Source: Hyphomonas sp.
Lineage (GTDB): Bacteria > Pseudomonadota > Alphaproteobacteria > Caulobacterales > Hyphomonadaceae
Direction of reading: 5' to 3'
Length of the DNA: 64,000 nucleotides
Assembly: GCF_017792385.1 (NCBI RefSeq)
Contig: NZ_CP051230.1
Coordinates: 3,720,001-3,784,000 of the forward strand
Below are positions 52,500-61,950 of this stretch, in pieces. The notes under the pieces were generated by a model that saw nothing but the letters and a program-made list of their open reading frames with translations, ran no database searches and had not been told where the DNA came from. How positions within the stretch are numbered: the first letter of the stretch is position 1; each line of letters opens with the position of its first letter. Both the position numbers and the translations under genes were made by a program.

Positions 52500-53552
52500 A
52501 TGAAGAAATATCTCATCCTCGGCGGCGTGTTGCTGGCGGCCTGCAATCCCGCAGCCGAAACGGTCGCACCCGCGGCGCCCGCAGCTGAAGCGCCAGCAGA
52601 GACAGCCCCGGCCGATGCAAGCGACACCGAAGCCGCATTCAAGACGCTGACCGGCGCCCCGCCCATCATCATCGCCCATCGCGGTGCCAGCGGGCTCTAT
52701 CCCGAACACACGCTGAAAGCCTATCAGGTCGCCATCGACCAGGGCGCCGATTTCATCGAGCCCGATCTGGTGATGACAAGGGATGGTGTGCTGATCGCCA
52801 ATCATGACGGCTATCTCTCCGATACAACCGACATTGCCGATCACGAAGAATTCGCAGACCGCAAGAGCGTCCGCCAGACACCCCTTGGCGACAAGGAAGA
52901 CTGGTGGTCTGACGATTTTACGCTCGCCGAATTGAAGACGCTGAACGCCATTCAGCGCGTAGAGGGCCGTCCGCAGGACTTTAATGACCAGTTCCGGATC
53001 GCGACCTTTGACGAGATCATTGACCTCGTCGAGGAGAATGCGGCGCAAGGCCGGAAGGTCGGCCTCCATATCGAAGCCAAATGGCCATCCAATTTCTCGG
53101 CGGCCGGTCTCGACATGGTGGACCCCATCCTGAACACGATTGAAGAGCGCGGTCTCGTCGAAGCCGGGTTCCCGATCTTCATCCAGTGTTTCGAACCGGA
53201 CTTCCTCGCCAAGGTCGCCGCCAAAAGCGATCTGCCCCTCGTGCAGAACCTCGTTGGTCCGCCCTATGCTGCCCTGCTCGGCCTGGACATGAAGCTGGAG
53301 GATATTCCGACACCAGGCGTCGGTGCCCACAAGGCGATGATCCTGACGCCGGAAGGCGGGACGACAGACTTCGTGGAGCGCGCCCACGCCCTCGGAAAAC
53401 TTGTACACGTCTACACCGTGCGCGATGACGACCCGGCCGAAGGGTTTGAAACGGCTGAGCAGGAGCTGACCGTCCTGATCGAAGCCGGCGTCGACGGCAT
53501 CTGGACCGACTATCCCGAGACTGCCGTGACCGTCCGACAGAAAATCGACTAA
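52500..53552 (+). CDS. Glycerophosphodiester phosphodiesterase lipoprotein
   Basis: A 350-residue lipoprotein (lipobox LLAAC, C15) with an alanine/proline/glutamate-rich linker and a GDPD TIM barrel. The motif HRGASGLYPEHT carries the catalytic histidine, ADFIEPDLVMTRDGVLIANHD the metal-binding acids and second histidine, and GIWTDYPE the C-terminal hallmark. It hydrolyses deacylated phospholipids to glycerol-3-phosphate and an alcohol, here in the periplasm or at the cell surface. Follows the TonB receptor gene. Confidence 0.92.
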   Translation: MKKYLILGGVLLAACNPAAETVAPAAPAAEAPAETAPADASDTEAAFKTLTGAPPIIIAHRGASGLYPEHTLKAYQVAIDQGADFIEPDLVMTRDGVLIANHDGYLSDTTDIADHEEFADRKSVRQTPLGDKEDWWSDDFTLAELKTLNAIQRVEGRPQDFNDQFRIATFDEIIDLVEENAAQGRKVGLHIEAKWPSNFSAAGLDMVDPILNTIEERGLVEAGFPIFIQCFEPDFLAKVAAKSDLPLVQNLVGPPYAALLGLDMKLEDIPTPGVGAHKAMILTPEGGTTDFVERAHALGKLVHVYTVRDDDPAEGFETAEQELTVLIEAGVDGIWTDYPETAVTVRQKID

Positions 53553-53574
53553 CACGACAGCGCTTCAAAAAGCG

Positions 53575-53610
53575 AAAGGCCGGCCTCCAGAAAGGAGCGC
53601 CGGCCTTTTT
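53575..53610 (+). terminator. Rho-independent terminator
   Basis: AAAGGCCGGC at 53575-53584 pairs with GCCGGCCTTT at 53599-53608; the inner CTCC/GGAG extends the stem. TTTTT at 53606-53610 overlaps the stem end. It ends the phosphodiesterase transcript 22 bases after the stop; the A-rich left side could also serve the convergent DUF3126 gene. Confidence 0.85.
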
Positions 53611-53638
53611 CCTGTGCATCTGTCGAGGCGGAGACAGC

Positions 53639-53845
53639 CTAGCTGATGTCTTCCGACAGAACCGTCATCTGGAACTGGTAGGATGTCTCGCCCTCGTCCA
53701 CATCCTTGTAGACCACGGCCAGGAATTCCGCGCCGAGATAGCACTCGACGGAATCATCGGTTTTGTCGCGCGCAACCAGGCGCAGGCCCGGGTGCAGTTT
53801 TTCCTTGAGATAGGCTTCAAGGCGCAGCGTTTCTTCGCGCTCCAT
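53639..53845 (-). CDS. DUF3126 family protein
   Basis: A 68-residue cytoplasmic protein starting MEREETLRLEAYLKEKL, ahead of CYLGAEFLAVVYKDVDEGE, which I recognise as DUF3126, a small alphaproteobacterial family of unknown function. A GAGGAG ribosome site precedes the ATG at 53845; the longer upstream frame has no such site. Confidence 0.82.
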   Translation of the reverse strand: MEREETLRLEAYLKEKLHPGLRLVARDKTDDSVECYLGAEFLAVVYKDVDEGETSYQFQMTVLSEDIS

Positions 53846-54152
53846 AAATCGGGCTCCTCTGGGGCTTCGGGTTCGCCGCGAACCTAGAGATTTTGACCGG
53901 CGTTGCAACCGCAAAGCCTGCAAATCAGCTGCGCGTGCCCGCACCCTCCTTGCGTCCCGTCACAGGGGTCGGATGACCCCGTCCAGGCTTTCGCTGCGGG
54001 CATCTGCAGTTCGGGGGACGAAGCTTCCCGATATGGCACAAATCTCGCATCGTTCATCACGACTATTGAACGAAATCAGTGACTTGACCCGGCATATGGC
54101 CAGTCTGCCCGACTGGCGAGATTCCCGGGCCTGCAGAAATGGCCACACGCCC

Positions 54153-55175
54153 ATGCCTGATCGCCCCTTGCCCATCACCCGCCGCCTGTCGAGGCGCACG
54201 TTGCTGGGCGGCCTCATTCCGGCCCTGTCGCTCGCCGCCTGTTCCCGGCGTGACGAGACCGCCGAGCCGCTGCTTGACCGATTCAGCGTCGGCGAGGGGG
54301 CATACCGTCCGGTTGGCACCCTTCAGGACATCCCACCTTCCACCGGCCCGTTCACGGCCAGGTTCGCACCGCATTTCGGCATGTTCGAGGGCCTGGCCGG
54401 TCCAGACTTCGTGGACCAGCTGAAATTCGCCCATGATCAGGGGTTCCGTGCCTGGGAAGACAACAGCATGGCCGTGCGCCCGCTCGCCGACCAGATCCGG
54501 CTGGGCAACGCAATGCGCGAGCTTGGCATCGAAATGGGCGTCTTCGTTCTGGGAGACAGGCAAGGCTGGCAAAGCCCGACCCTCACATCCGGCGATGCGC
54601 AGGCCCGCAGGAACTTCATGGCCCAGGTCGACAATGCGATTGGCGTGGCCGAGCGGACCGGCGCCACCCGGATGACCGTGCTGCCGGGCCTTGCCACGCC
54701 CGGATTGCGGCGCCAGTACCAGATGGCCCATATCGTCGATGCCCTGCGCGAGGCCTGCGACCGCATTGCGCCGCACGGGCTGACCATGGTCGTTGAACCG
54801 ATCAACAATGTCGATTTTCCAGGTGTGTTTCTCAATCGGACGTCGGACGGCTTCCTGATCAGCAAGGCCGTCGACCGGCCGGAGTGCAAGCTGCTGTTCG
54901 ACATCTACCACCAGCAGATCATGGACGGGAACATCATCCGGGACATGGATGCGTGCTGGTCGGAGATCGCCTACTTCCAGCTCGGCGATCATCCTGGCCG
55001 GAACAAGCCGCATACGGGCGAGACCAATTATGCCAATGTGCTGCAGCATGTCTGGAAGAAGGGCTATCGCGGCGTGCTGGGGATGGAGCATGGCGTGACC
55101 TCGATCGACCCGGCGGCAGAGGAAGACCTGATCCTCACCTATCGCCGTCTGGATGGCCTTCTGAAGTCGATCTAG
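54153..55175 (+). CDS. Tat-exported lipoprotein, hydroxypyruvate-isomerase-like TIM barrel
   Basis: A 340-residue sugar-phosphate-isomerase/epimerase-type protein. The N terminus has a twin-arginine motif (SRRTLLGG, R14-R15) and a lipobox (SLAAC, C30), so it is probably exported folded and lipidated. The barrel shows VVEPINNVDFPG, LLFDIYHQQIMDGN and DHPGRNKPHTGETNY, as in hydroxypyruvate isomerase (Hyi). Why such an enzyme is exported is unclear; it may act on a periplasmic sugar acid. The ATG at 54153 is the one that yields a Tat signal; earlier in-frame ATGs give an implausibly long leader. Confidence 0.8.
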   Translation: MPDRPLPITRRLSRRTLLGGLIPALSLAACSRRDETAEPLLDRFSVGEGAYRPVGTLQDIPPSTGPFTARFAPHFGMFEGLAGPDFVDQLKFAHDQGFRAWEDNSMAVRPLADQIRLGNAMRELGIEMGVFVLGDRQGWQSPTLTSGDAQARRNFMAQVDNAIGVAERTGATRMTVLPGLATPGLRRQYQMAHIVDALREACDRIAPHGLTMVVEPINNVDFPGVFLNRTSDGFLISKAVDRPECKLLFDIYHQQIMDGNIIRDMDACWSEIAYFQLGDHPGRNKPHTGETNYANVLQHVWKKGYRGVLGMEHGVTSIDPAAEEDLILTYRRLDGLLKSI

Positions 55176-55190
55176 CGAGTCACGCGCCGC

Positions 55191-56567
55191 TCAGGTGCGC
55201 CCGGTCTCCACCGTGCAGTGCGCCGACAAGTCCTCCAGCACGGTTTCGAACCGGGCCGGCAACAGGCGCTGCAGCTCCGCCTTGTCGATCTGGTCACACG
55301 CCATCAGGGACAGGACCATGGCGGTCTCGTCCTGAATGGTCTGCATGGCATCCAGCGCTTCCCGGCTGGCGCCGGCCTGCATCAAGGCGGCGGCATTCTC
55401 CCGCGCCGCGATGTGGCGTACTGTCAGGTTCCACGCCAGCGGCAGGATGTCATCAATGCGCTGCGTGTGTTCCAGCGCGGCCGGCCAGTCTTCGTCCAGC
55501 ACATGGATGAACCCGATATTCTCTTCCGTGTAGGCCACACCGACCTGCGTTGCGCCGCGCTCGGCCCGGATACGTGCCGCCGTGCGCAGCTCCGACAGGG
55601 CTTCCTGCAGCGCCTCTTCATACAAGCGGCCTTCCGGCAATTGCCTTTGCGCCGCCAGCGCCACCAGCGTCGTGCCGACGCCATGGTGGGCCATCTGCTC
55701 CTGCTCCAGAGTGATGTCTTCGGGGTCCGCCCCGATCAGGTGCGCCGCTTCGCTGAAGGCGCGATAGGCCAGCAGCGCATCCCCGCGCTTGCGCAGGCAC
55801 TGCCCCTTCCAGAGCAGCAGCATCGGCGCGTCCAGATCCCGCGCCGTGGCCTGGTTCACATAGTCCACGACGGTCGAGCATCCGCGGTTCCAGATCAGGG
55901 ACGCGTCATTGGCTTCGCGATATTCCAGCATGGCCAGACCGGCTGCGCCCATCGCCTGGTCGGGCAGCGCGTCCGCCGCCATCAATTGCTGGAATGCCGC
56001 GCGCACATCGCTGGATTCAACTTCCCCGCCCCAATCGTTCAGGGCCGCCTGCAGCAACAGGTGTTCCTCATCCCTCAACAAACGGACATCGCCATCATCG
56101 GCGCGTAACACCATGCTCACCACCTGGGAGGTGACATCATTCATCGGCTTGCCCAATACGTGACTGCGGGCAATGTTGACTGCGCGGTCCTTGTAGGCCG
56201 CGATCTGCCGGGCCGAGCCCGCCTGCTGCAATTCGCGCGACAGTTCGGCCTGGCGACGCGCCGCCTCGTTCTCCTCGCGGATCGCGACCAGTTGCGCCTG
56301 GGTCGATTCGCGCTGGCGGCTCGCCTCTCCGGCGACGATGCGCAGATTGATCTCGTTGAGACGGGCCTGATGGGCATATTCCGATTTCAGTCCCTGCAGG
56401 GCCATGTAGAAATAGATCACGCTGCCGACAGCGATGACGGCCGCAGTTACCAGAAGCACGGCAAGCGCGCGGATCAGGAAACGGAACGCCTTCTGCTCTC
56501 CCTGCAATTCCCGCAGCAGATCAAGAGAGGTGACCGGGCTCTGGGCGGAGTCGGAAACGGGGCTCAT
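55191..56567 (-). CDS. Membrane-anchored coiled-coil/helical-repeat protein
   Basis: A 458-residue protein with one membrane helix (FLIRALAVLLVTAAVIAVGSVIYF, about 30-55), a charged coiled coil (ASRQRESTQAQLVAIREENE) and a long all-helical, TPR-like domain (KGQCLRKRGDALLAYRAFSEAA, YEEALQEALSELRTAARI). Four cysteines are scattered through it. The start overlaps the stop of the two-TM protein gene by 4 bases. Likely a scaffold for the neighbouring caspase-like protein; no named family recognised. Confidence 0.7.
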   Translation of the reverse strand: MSPVSDSAQSPVTSLDLLRELQGEQKAFRFLIRALAVLLVTAAVIAVGSVIYFYMALQGLKSEYAHQARLNEINLRIVAGEASRQRESTQAQLVAIREENEAARRQAELSRELQQAGSARQIAAYKDRAVNIARSHVLGKPMNDVTSQVVSMVLRADDGDVRLLRDEEHLLLQAALNDWGGEVESSDVRAAFQQLMAADALPDQAMGAAGLAMLEYREANDASLIWNRGCSTVVDYVNQATARDLDAPMLLLWKGQCLRKRGDALLAYRAFSEAAHLIGADPEDITLEQEQMAHHGVGTTLVALAAQRQLPEGRLYEEALQEALSELRTAARIRAERGATQVGVAYTEENIGFIHVLDEDWPAALEHTQRIDDILPLAWNLTVRHIAARENAAALMQAGASREALDAMQTIQDETAMVLSLMACDQIDKAELQRLLPARFETVLEDLSAHCTVETGRT

Positions 56568-56971
56568 GCGACAGGCCTTTCTGACAGGATGGGCCGGTCG
56601 CTGCCGTCCCAGACCGAGGGGCCGAACACCGGCTCCAGCAGGAGGCGCAGTCCCGTGTCGGAATCCTCCTCGCGGATGAAGGCTTCCGCAATCAGCAGCT
56701 TGATGCGCATCTGGCGCTTGCGCCACATCCGCAGGGCGGCGCCGATGGCCGTGGCCACGAAGAAATTGGACGCGCCGATCATGCGCTCGGGATTGTCGGC
56801 GAACAGGTCTTCCCCCACCGGCAATGGATAATGGCCCAGCAGGGTCGACACGAAGACGCTGAACGAAACCAGCGCCATGAAGATGGCCCCCAGCAGCAAG
56901 TACCTGTTGAGCCGGGCTTCCGATTTGAGCTCGGCCCGGTGGTGGCTGATCAGGGGGCTGATCGTCTTCAT
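56564..56971 (-). CDS. Two-TM membrane protein of unknown function
   Basis: A 135-residue protein with membrane helices at about 25-47 (YLLLGAIFMALVSFSVFVSTLL) and 65-82, and a basic segment after the second helix (RMWRKRQMRIK). Three bases separate it from the caspase-FGE gene upstream, and it overlaps the next gene by 4. The tight arrangement implies joint function. Confidence 0.7.
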   Translation of the reverse strand: MKTISPLISHHRAELKSEARLNRYLLLGAIFMALVSFSVFVSTLLGHYPLPVGEDLFADNPERMIGASNFFVATAIGAALRMWRKRQMRIKLLIAEAFIREEDSDTGLRLLLEPVFGPSVWDGSDRPILSERPVA

Positions 56972-56974
56972 GCC

Positions 56975-58705
56975 CTACTCCCCATCCCGCGCGACCCGGA
57001 AGCCAATTCCGTCATCGCGCCCGGTATCCGGGAAGGCGTCCCGGAAGGCCGAACGGACATAGGAGGGAATTTTCTCCCAGCTGCCACCCCGCACAGCCCG
57101 GCTGCGACAGCCCTGCTCGTCATACACGCTCGCCGCACCGAACCGGCCGAGATAACTCCGCACGCTGCAGTCCGCGACCCATTCCGCGACGTTGCCATGC
57201 ATCTCATGCAGGCCGAATCCATTCGCGGGATAATAGCCGGCCGGCATGGGCCGCCGGGGCCAACTGCCCTTGGGGCCATTGTTGTAGATGCGCCCGGCAT
57301 TGAAGTTTGCCTGCTGGTCACTCAGCGTCTCTCCGGTGTGAAACGGCGTGCGGGTTCCCGCGCGGGCCGCATATTCCCATTCCGCCTCGCTCAGCAGGCG
57401 ATAGGGTTCGCCCTCCACGCGAGTGTTCAGCCAGTCAACATAGGCCATCGCCTCGACCCAGGTAATGTTGATCACGGGCAGGCCCGGTTGCTGCCATTGC
57501 TGGCTGCGGGTTTCCTGGGCGGCCTTGTTGCCTGCGCAGCCTCCATCCGCGATGCAGGCGTCCAGCTGGGCCCAGGTAATCTCCGTCGCCGAAGCGGCAA
57601 AGGGCGCAAGGGTGGCCCGCCATTGCGGACCTTCATTGTCCTTGCGTTCGGCCTCACTCTCGGGCGATCCCATCAGGAACTCACCGCCTGGAATGGCCAC
57701 CATTTCCGGACAATCGGTACAGTCGCGGAATGTGCGCTCCTCAATGGATCCGCCAGCCGCGGCCGCGGTGAAAGCGGCGCGGCGCAGCAGGGTCGACACC
57801 TCGGTAAATCCCGGCGCAATGTCTTCACTGGCGGGCGTGCCGGGCGTATCTCCCGCGCTGCGGGCAGCGGACGTGCGAGCGCCGTGCGGCGGCAGCCGCG
57901 AAGTTGAGGTGACCGGTACGGGCTGGGGCGCCGCGCCGCCATTGCAGCCGGCAAAGCAGAAATCGGCGCCGGTCAGGCCGGAATTGTAGAAAGGCGTCTG
58001 CAGGCCATTGGTCGACTGGTTCACACGGTCGGCAACCCGTTTGAACACCTGTTCGGCGATCAGATTCTGCTGCTGGATCGTGTCGGACAGGGCGACGGCA
58101 AATGTGGAGTGGCGGCCTTCCCCATCATAGGCGACATAGCCGGGCGCTGTGGAATAGGAGATCAACAGGCCACGCGCCGGCTTCACCTCCGCAAGCCCCC
58201 CGGCCGCACTGCGTGTGGCGCTGGGCAGCGGATTGTCCCGGCATGCGTCCAGGATCACGAAATTGACGGCATTCCCGGCATGCTCGACATAGCGCAGCGC
58301 ATCGCCCAGGCGCGGTGCCTGTCGCCAGATATCCTGTTCGGAGCGGGCATTCGCATCGACCGGCACCAGATAGTTCAGCCCCTGTGACTGCACCCCATGT
58401 CCCGCATAATAGATCAGCCCCACCGCACTCGCCCCGGCCGCTTTCAAACGGGCCCCGTGCGCGGCAAAGGCCGTTTCCATCTCGTCTTCGGTACCGTCGA
58501 TCACGAGGTCCACCGTGAAGCCGACCGTGCTCAACGTGTCCGCCATCAATTGGGCATCGCGGGCCGGATTGGGCAATTGCCAGCCGGTTTGCTGATAGTT
58601 GGAATTGCCGATGACCAGCGCATAGCGCGGCGCGTCAGCCGGTTGCGACAGGGCGAGTGGCCCCAGCATCAGGCAAAACAGGGCTGAAACAATGGTCCGA
58701 AGCAT
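56975..58705 (-). CDS. Exported caspase-like (orthocaspase) protease fused to an FGE/SUMF1 domain
   Basis: A 576-residue protein with a signal peptide ([19 protein letters not shown]), a caspase-fold domain (about 25-245) with the catalytic dyad H103 (YYAGHG) and C155 (DACRDNP), a proline/serine-rich linker, and a C-terminal SUMF1/formylglycine-generating-enzyme-like domain (about 330-575) opening with [15 protein letters not shown] and ending GGSW...GIGFRVAR. The cysteines needed by true FGE enzymes near that end are absent, so the domain is probably a binding module. ATG 58705 (GGAAGGGG upstream) is preferred to an upstream TTG. Central gene of the 55191-61746 cluster. Confidence 0.85.
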   Translation of the reverse strand: MLRTIVSALFCLMLGPLALSQPADAPRYALVIGNSNYQQTGWQLPNPARDAQLMADTLSTVGFTVDLVIDGTEDEMETAFAAHGARLKAAGASAVGLIYYAGHGVQSQGLNYLVPVDANARSEQDIWRQAPRLGDALRYVEHAGNAVNFVILDACRDNPLPSATRSAAGGLAEVKPARGLLISYSTAPGYVAYDGEGRHSTFAVALSDTIQQQNLIAEQVFKRVADRVNQSTNGLQTPFYNSGLTGADFCFAGCNGGAAPQPVPVTSTSRLPPHGARTSAARSAGDTPGTPASEDIAPGFTEVSTLLRRAAFTAAAAGGSIEERTFRDCTDCPEMVAIPGGEFLMGSPESEAERKDNEGPQWRATLAPFAASATEITWAQLDACIADGGCAGNKAAQETRSQQWQQPGLPVINITWVEAMAYVDWLNTRVEGEPYRLLSEAEWEYAARAGTRTPFHTGETLSDQQANFNAGRIYNNGPKGSWPRRPMPAGYYPANGFGLHEMHGNVAEWVADCSVRSYLGRFGAASVYDEQGCRSRAVRGGSWEKIPSYVRSAFRDAFPDTGRDDGIGFRVARDGE

Positions 58706-58821
58706 GGCGGGCGTCCCCTTCCGCAAGTCGCGACATCCCTCCCCAGCGCGCTGCGTTAACTAACCCCAATTCCCGGCACGAGAAAAGGGGTCAGTTGGAT
58801 CGGCCCGTCCGGGCCAGGGGG

Positions 58822-60570
58822 TCAGGCCGCGCCGGGGCGCTGGGCAACATCGGGCTGGGCAGCGAGCAGTTTCGCCTGCCCGACCCAGTCGTCCCGCAGG
58901 ATCCGGCCCTTGAAGTGTTCCAGTTTGTCGTCGACCCACTGGATTTCGTCTGGCCCCCATTCGGCAATCTGCCAGAAATAATAGACGCCGATCTCGTTCA
59001 GCAATTCGGCCAGCATCGGGCCGATGCCGTTGACCCGTTCCAGATCGTCCTCCTGCCCGAAGGCCGCTTCGACCAGCAGGTTGGCCTTGTCATCCGGCCG
59101 CATGGCCTGACGCACAGGGTCCTGCCCCCGCAGGATCTCCACGCTGCGCACTGTGGTCGTGGGTTGCGGCGCTGGCGGGGGTGGAGGCGGTGGAGGCGGC
59201 GGCGGGGCGGCCGGGGTTTCGTTCACGGTCGTCTGGGTGAACCGCGCCTGCGACAGGGGCACACGCTGGCTGATATCGATATCCGTGCGGGCATACGCCG
59301 TTTCCTGCAGCGTGCGCACCATGTGATGCATCGCCGCCATGCCGTACTCGATGGAGGTCAGCCGGTCTTCCACGGCGCCCATGTTCAGGCGCGCTTCCAT
59401 CTTGCGCAGGGAATTGGTGATGCTCGACAGGTCCGGGTCCTGCAGCGTGACCACCGTTTCCTGCAGGGCGGCCAGACGGCGCTCCAGCGGTGCCACATCC
59501 GGCAGCGCCTGCATGTCGATGCGCAGGGTTGCCAGCGAGGATTCGAGATTTGCCAGACGCGCCTGAAGGGGCGAGAAATCGACCGGCGTGCGATCCAGCG
59601 TCGAGACATGAGCCTCCAGCGAGGCCAGTTTGGAATGCAGCGCCGCCGTGCCGCCTTCCAGATCCGCCAGCTTGTTGTTGGTGACCCGCACGTGGTCTGG
59701 CGCCGTTTTCAAATCGCGCTCGATCTGACGCAGCGTTTCCGTGATCGGCCCGAAATCCGGCTCCGGAAGTGACAGCTCGCCAATGGCGGTTTCCAGCTTG
59801 GCCAGGCGGTCGCGAAGACTGTCGACATCCGGCACGCGCAGGGAGGCAAGCGAGGATGACAGGGTCTGCAGACGAATGGTCATGCTTTCATTGTCCGCCT
59901 TGCGCTGCGCGTCGAGCCGTTCGGCAAACTCGGCCAGCCGGGATTCCATCTGGCCGAAATCGCTGCGGATCGGCTCGAGGTCGGTCATCGGCAGGTCGAG
60001 ATTCTCGATGGCCAGTTCCAGCCGCGCCAGCCCGCTGTGAATCGGGCCGAGGTCCGGTTCCGGCATCTGCGCCGGTTCCGAATTGACCAGAACATTCACA
60101 TTGTCCTCGATCCGGGACAGACGGCCTTCGATATCCTCTAGGTCGGTGTTCTTCAGCTGGCCCACGGCCAGGTCCAGGTCGGACAGGCGCGACAGGACCG
60201 GGTCGAAGCCGGCACCGCTGTCGGTCAGCCGGGCCTCGATCGCATCAAGACGTGCATGCAGGGGCGAAATGTCCGGAAGCGGCAGGCTGGTCAGCCGGTC
60301 ACCGATACTGTGAATATTGGCATGGAACTCATCGCGCGTGACCGGCGATGGCAGCGCCGAAATGCGCTCCTCGATCATGGAGAAATACGACGCGATTTCG
60401 TCGCGTGACACGGCCGGCAGGGCGTCGGCTTCGGCGCTCTCATCCATCAGCGTTTCGTAGGTTTCGGTGACATCCTCATAGCGGTTCCGGAACCACCAAT
60501 AGGCCAGCGCAGCGCCTGCCAGGGCGGCAAGCAGCATCAGCAGGAAGATCTGGATGAGAAGGAACCACAT
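58822..60570 (-). CDS. Membrane-anchored repeat protein with polyproline linker and helix-hairpin-helix-like C terminus
   Basis: A 582-residue protein: an N-terminal membrane helix (LLIQIFLLMLLAALAGAALA), a long region of irregular about 40-residue repeats built on L-x-x-LE and LPxPD units (for example LAKLETAIGELSLPEPDFGP), eleven consecutive prolines, and a C-terminal domain with LERVNGIGPMLAELLNEIGV and FWQIAEWGPDEIQWVD. The last resembles the helix-3-turn-helix of flap-endonuclease-like proteins (COG3743-type), often used as a binding domain. The polyproline run would need EF-P for efficient translation. Gene lies 30 bases downstream of the OmpA-type gene. Confidence 0.75.
   Translation of the reverse strand: MWFLLIQIFLLMLLAALAGAALAYWWFRNRYEDVTETYETLMDESAEADALPAVSRDEIASYFSMIEERISALPSPVTRDEFHANIHSIGDRLTSLPLPDISPLHARLDAIEARLTDSGAGFDPVLSRLSDLDLAVGQLKNTDLEDIEGRLSRIEDNVNVLVNSEPAQMPEPDLGPIHSGLARLELAIENLDLPMTDLEPIRSDFGQMESRLAEFAERLDAQRKADNESMTIRLQTLSSSLASLRVPDVDSLRDRLAKLETAIGELSLPEPDFGPITETLRQIERDLKTAPDHVRVTNNKLADLEGGTAALHSKLASLEAHVSTLDRTPVDFSPLQARLANLESSLATLRIDMQALPDVAPLERRLAALQETVVTLQDPDLSSITNSLRKMEARLNMGAVEDRLTSIEYGMAAMHHMVRTLQETAYARTDIDISQRVPLSQARFTQTTVNETPAAPPPPPPPPPPPAPQPTTTVRSVEILRGQDPVRQAMRPDDKANLLVEAAFGQEDDLERVNGIGPMLAELLNEIGVYYFWQIAEWGPDEIQWVDDKLEHFKGRILRDDWVGQAKLLAAQPDVAQRPGAA
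59173..59205 (-). repeat. Eleven-codon polyproline tract (G-rich on plus strand)
   Basis: Codons for eleven consecutive prolines lie here. The plus strand reads as clustered GG runs that could fold into a G-quadruplex. It forms the linker between the repeat region and the C-terminal domain of the protein encoded at 58822-60570. Confidence 0.85.
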
Positions 60571-60600
60571 GATGTTTACTTTCGACGTATCAGGAGGAAA

Positions 60601-61746
60601 TCATTCGGAAACACGGATCACCCGTATTTCAATTCGGCGGTTCTGGGCCCGCCCTTGCGGTGTGGTGTTGGAGGCAACCGGGCTGGCATCCCCATAGCCC
60701 GTGGCCACAAGCCGGCCGGGAGGCACCCCCCGCGCAATCAGCGCATTGCGCACTGCCTCTGCACGCGCCTGGCTCAGCGCGCGGTTCATGTCCGGCAATC
60801 CGGTACTGTCCGTATAGCCCGCAATACGCAGAGTCCCCGGACAGGACCGCACGGCTTCCGCCACGCTGTCCAGCAGGCCCGCACTGGATGCACCGATCAC
60901 GGCGCTCGAGGACTGGAACTCGATCCGCGTGTCCCCCAGCAGATCGGCGAGAGAGGATTCGCAAGTCGCCACGGCCTCGTGCGCGATGATGTCCACCGCG
61001 CCAACTTCTCCCAGCGGGATCGGCGCAATTGCCATCTCGCGAACCGCGGCAGCCTCGGCCCCCGGCAGTTCACAGCTCAACGAGAACCGGTTGTCATTGA
61101 ACCCCGCCACGCCCCGGTCACACCGCGTCACCGTGTTCAGGCCGCGCTGCGCCACTTCGAAGAATCCGGACGGCGCCGCATCCTGGGTGATCGACAGACT
61201 GTCCTGAATCGAGAGGATACGCGGCGGATCGATTTTCGCCCGGGCTGCGGAGACGATTTGCTGTCGGACGGAATTGTCCGGCATGTCCCCGTCCAGCGTC
61301 AGCACGCCGTTGGCGACACGGAACGACCAGTCGATTGCCGTGGCCGGAGTGCCCTCGCCCAGGTTTGAATAATCGAACGCGTCCCGCACACGCGTGACCG
61401 GGCGCGCAGATCCGAACAGGGTCGGTGCGCGAGCCCGCCGCACGGCGGCGACGGCCGCTTCGGCAGCCTCCCGGCTGGGTGGGCGCCCTTCCAGCGTGAT
61501 CCATTGTCCCGAAACATTGGCCCGGGCCCACGCGGCATCTGCCTCGATCAGGGCTTCGGCAGCTGTCCGCCCGGCGGTCGACTGCACAACGCCAAAGGCG
61601 AACGGCCAGAGCGCGAACAGCAACAACAGCCCCAGCGCAATCAGCGGAATGCCGCCCAATGGAAAGAATGGCACAGGCTCGCCGGATGCCCGCCGCACCT
61701 TGCGCGTTTGCAGGAACCGTCCCCCGGTGCCGGTGCTGTCACTCAA
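60601..61746 (-). CDS. Membrane-anchored BON/OmpA-domain protein
   Basis: A 381-residue protein with a basic cytoplasmic tail, a single membrane helix (IPLIALGLLLLFALWPFAF), BON-like segments (NGVLTLDGDMPDNSVRQQ) and a C-terminal OmpA domain (LRIAGYTDSTG, NRRIEIRV), resembling ArfA-type proteins. It probably bridges inner membrane and peptidoglycan. The start is uncertain: TTG at 61746 has GATGAGGG upstream; GTG at 61776 or TTG at 61821 are alternatives. First gene of the caspase-FGE cluster. Confidence 0.8.
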   Translation of the reverse strand: MSDSTGTGGRFLQTRKVRRASGEPVPFFPLGGIPLIALGLLLLFALWPFAFGVVQSTAGRTAAEALIEADAAWARANVSGQWITLEGRPPSREAAEAAVAAVRRARAPTLFGSARPVTRVRDAFDYSNLGEGTPATAIDWSFRVANGVLTLDGDMPDNSVRQQIVSAARAKIDPPRILSIQDSLSITQDAAPSGFFEVAQRGLNTVTRCDRGVAGFNDNRFSLSCELPGAEAAAVREMAIAPIPLGEVGAVDIIAHEAVATCESSLADLLGDTRIEFQSSSAVIGASSAGLLDSVAEAVRSCPGTLRIAGYTDSTGLPDMNRALSQARAEAVRNALIARGVPPGRLVATGYGDASPVASNTTPQGRAQNRRIEIRVIRVSE

Positions 61747-61950
61747 ACTGCAACCCTCATCACGCCTGTTATCCACGCCCCACCCGATTTCGGGAATTGC
61801 GTCAAACACTAGCCGAAACAAAGGGCTCCAACAACATTCCGATCCCGAAATGAAACGTCCGCGAAGACAATATTGCTGACAATTCTTCTTGGGATTCAGC
61901 CGGGGCGAGAGTTGTAATCAAGGCAAACGCCTGTCACGCGAACCGGGGCT

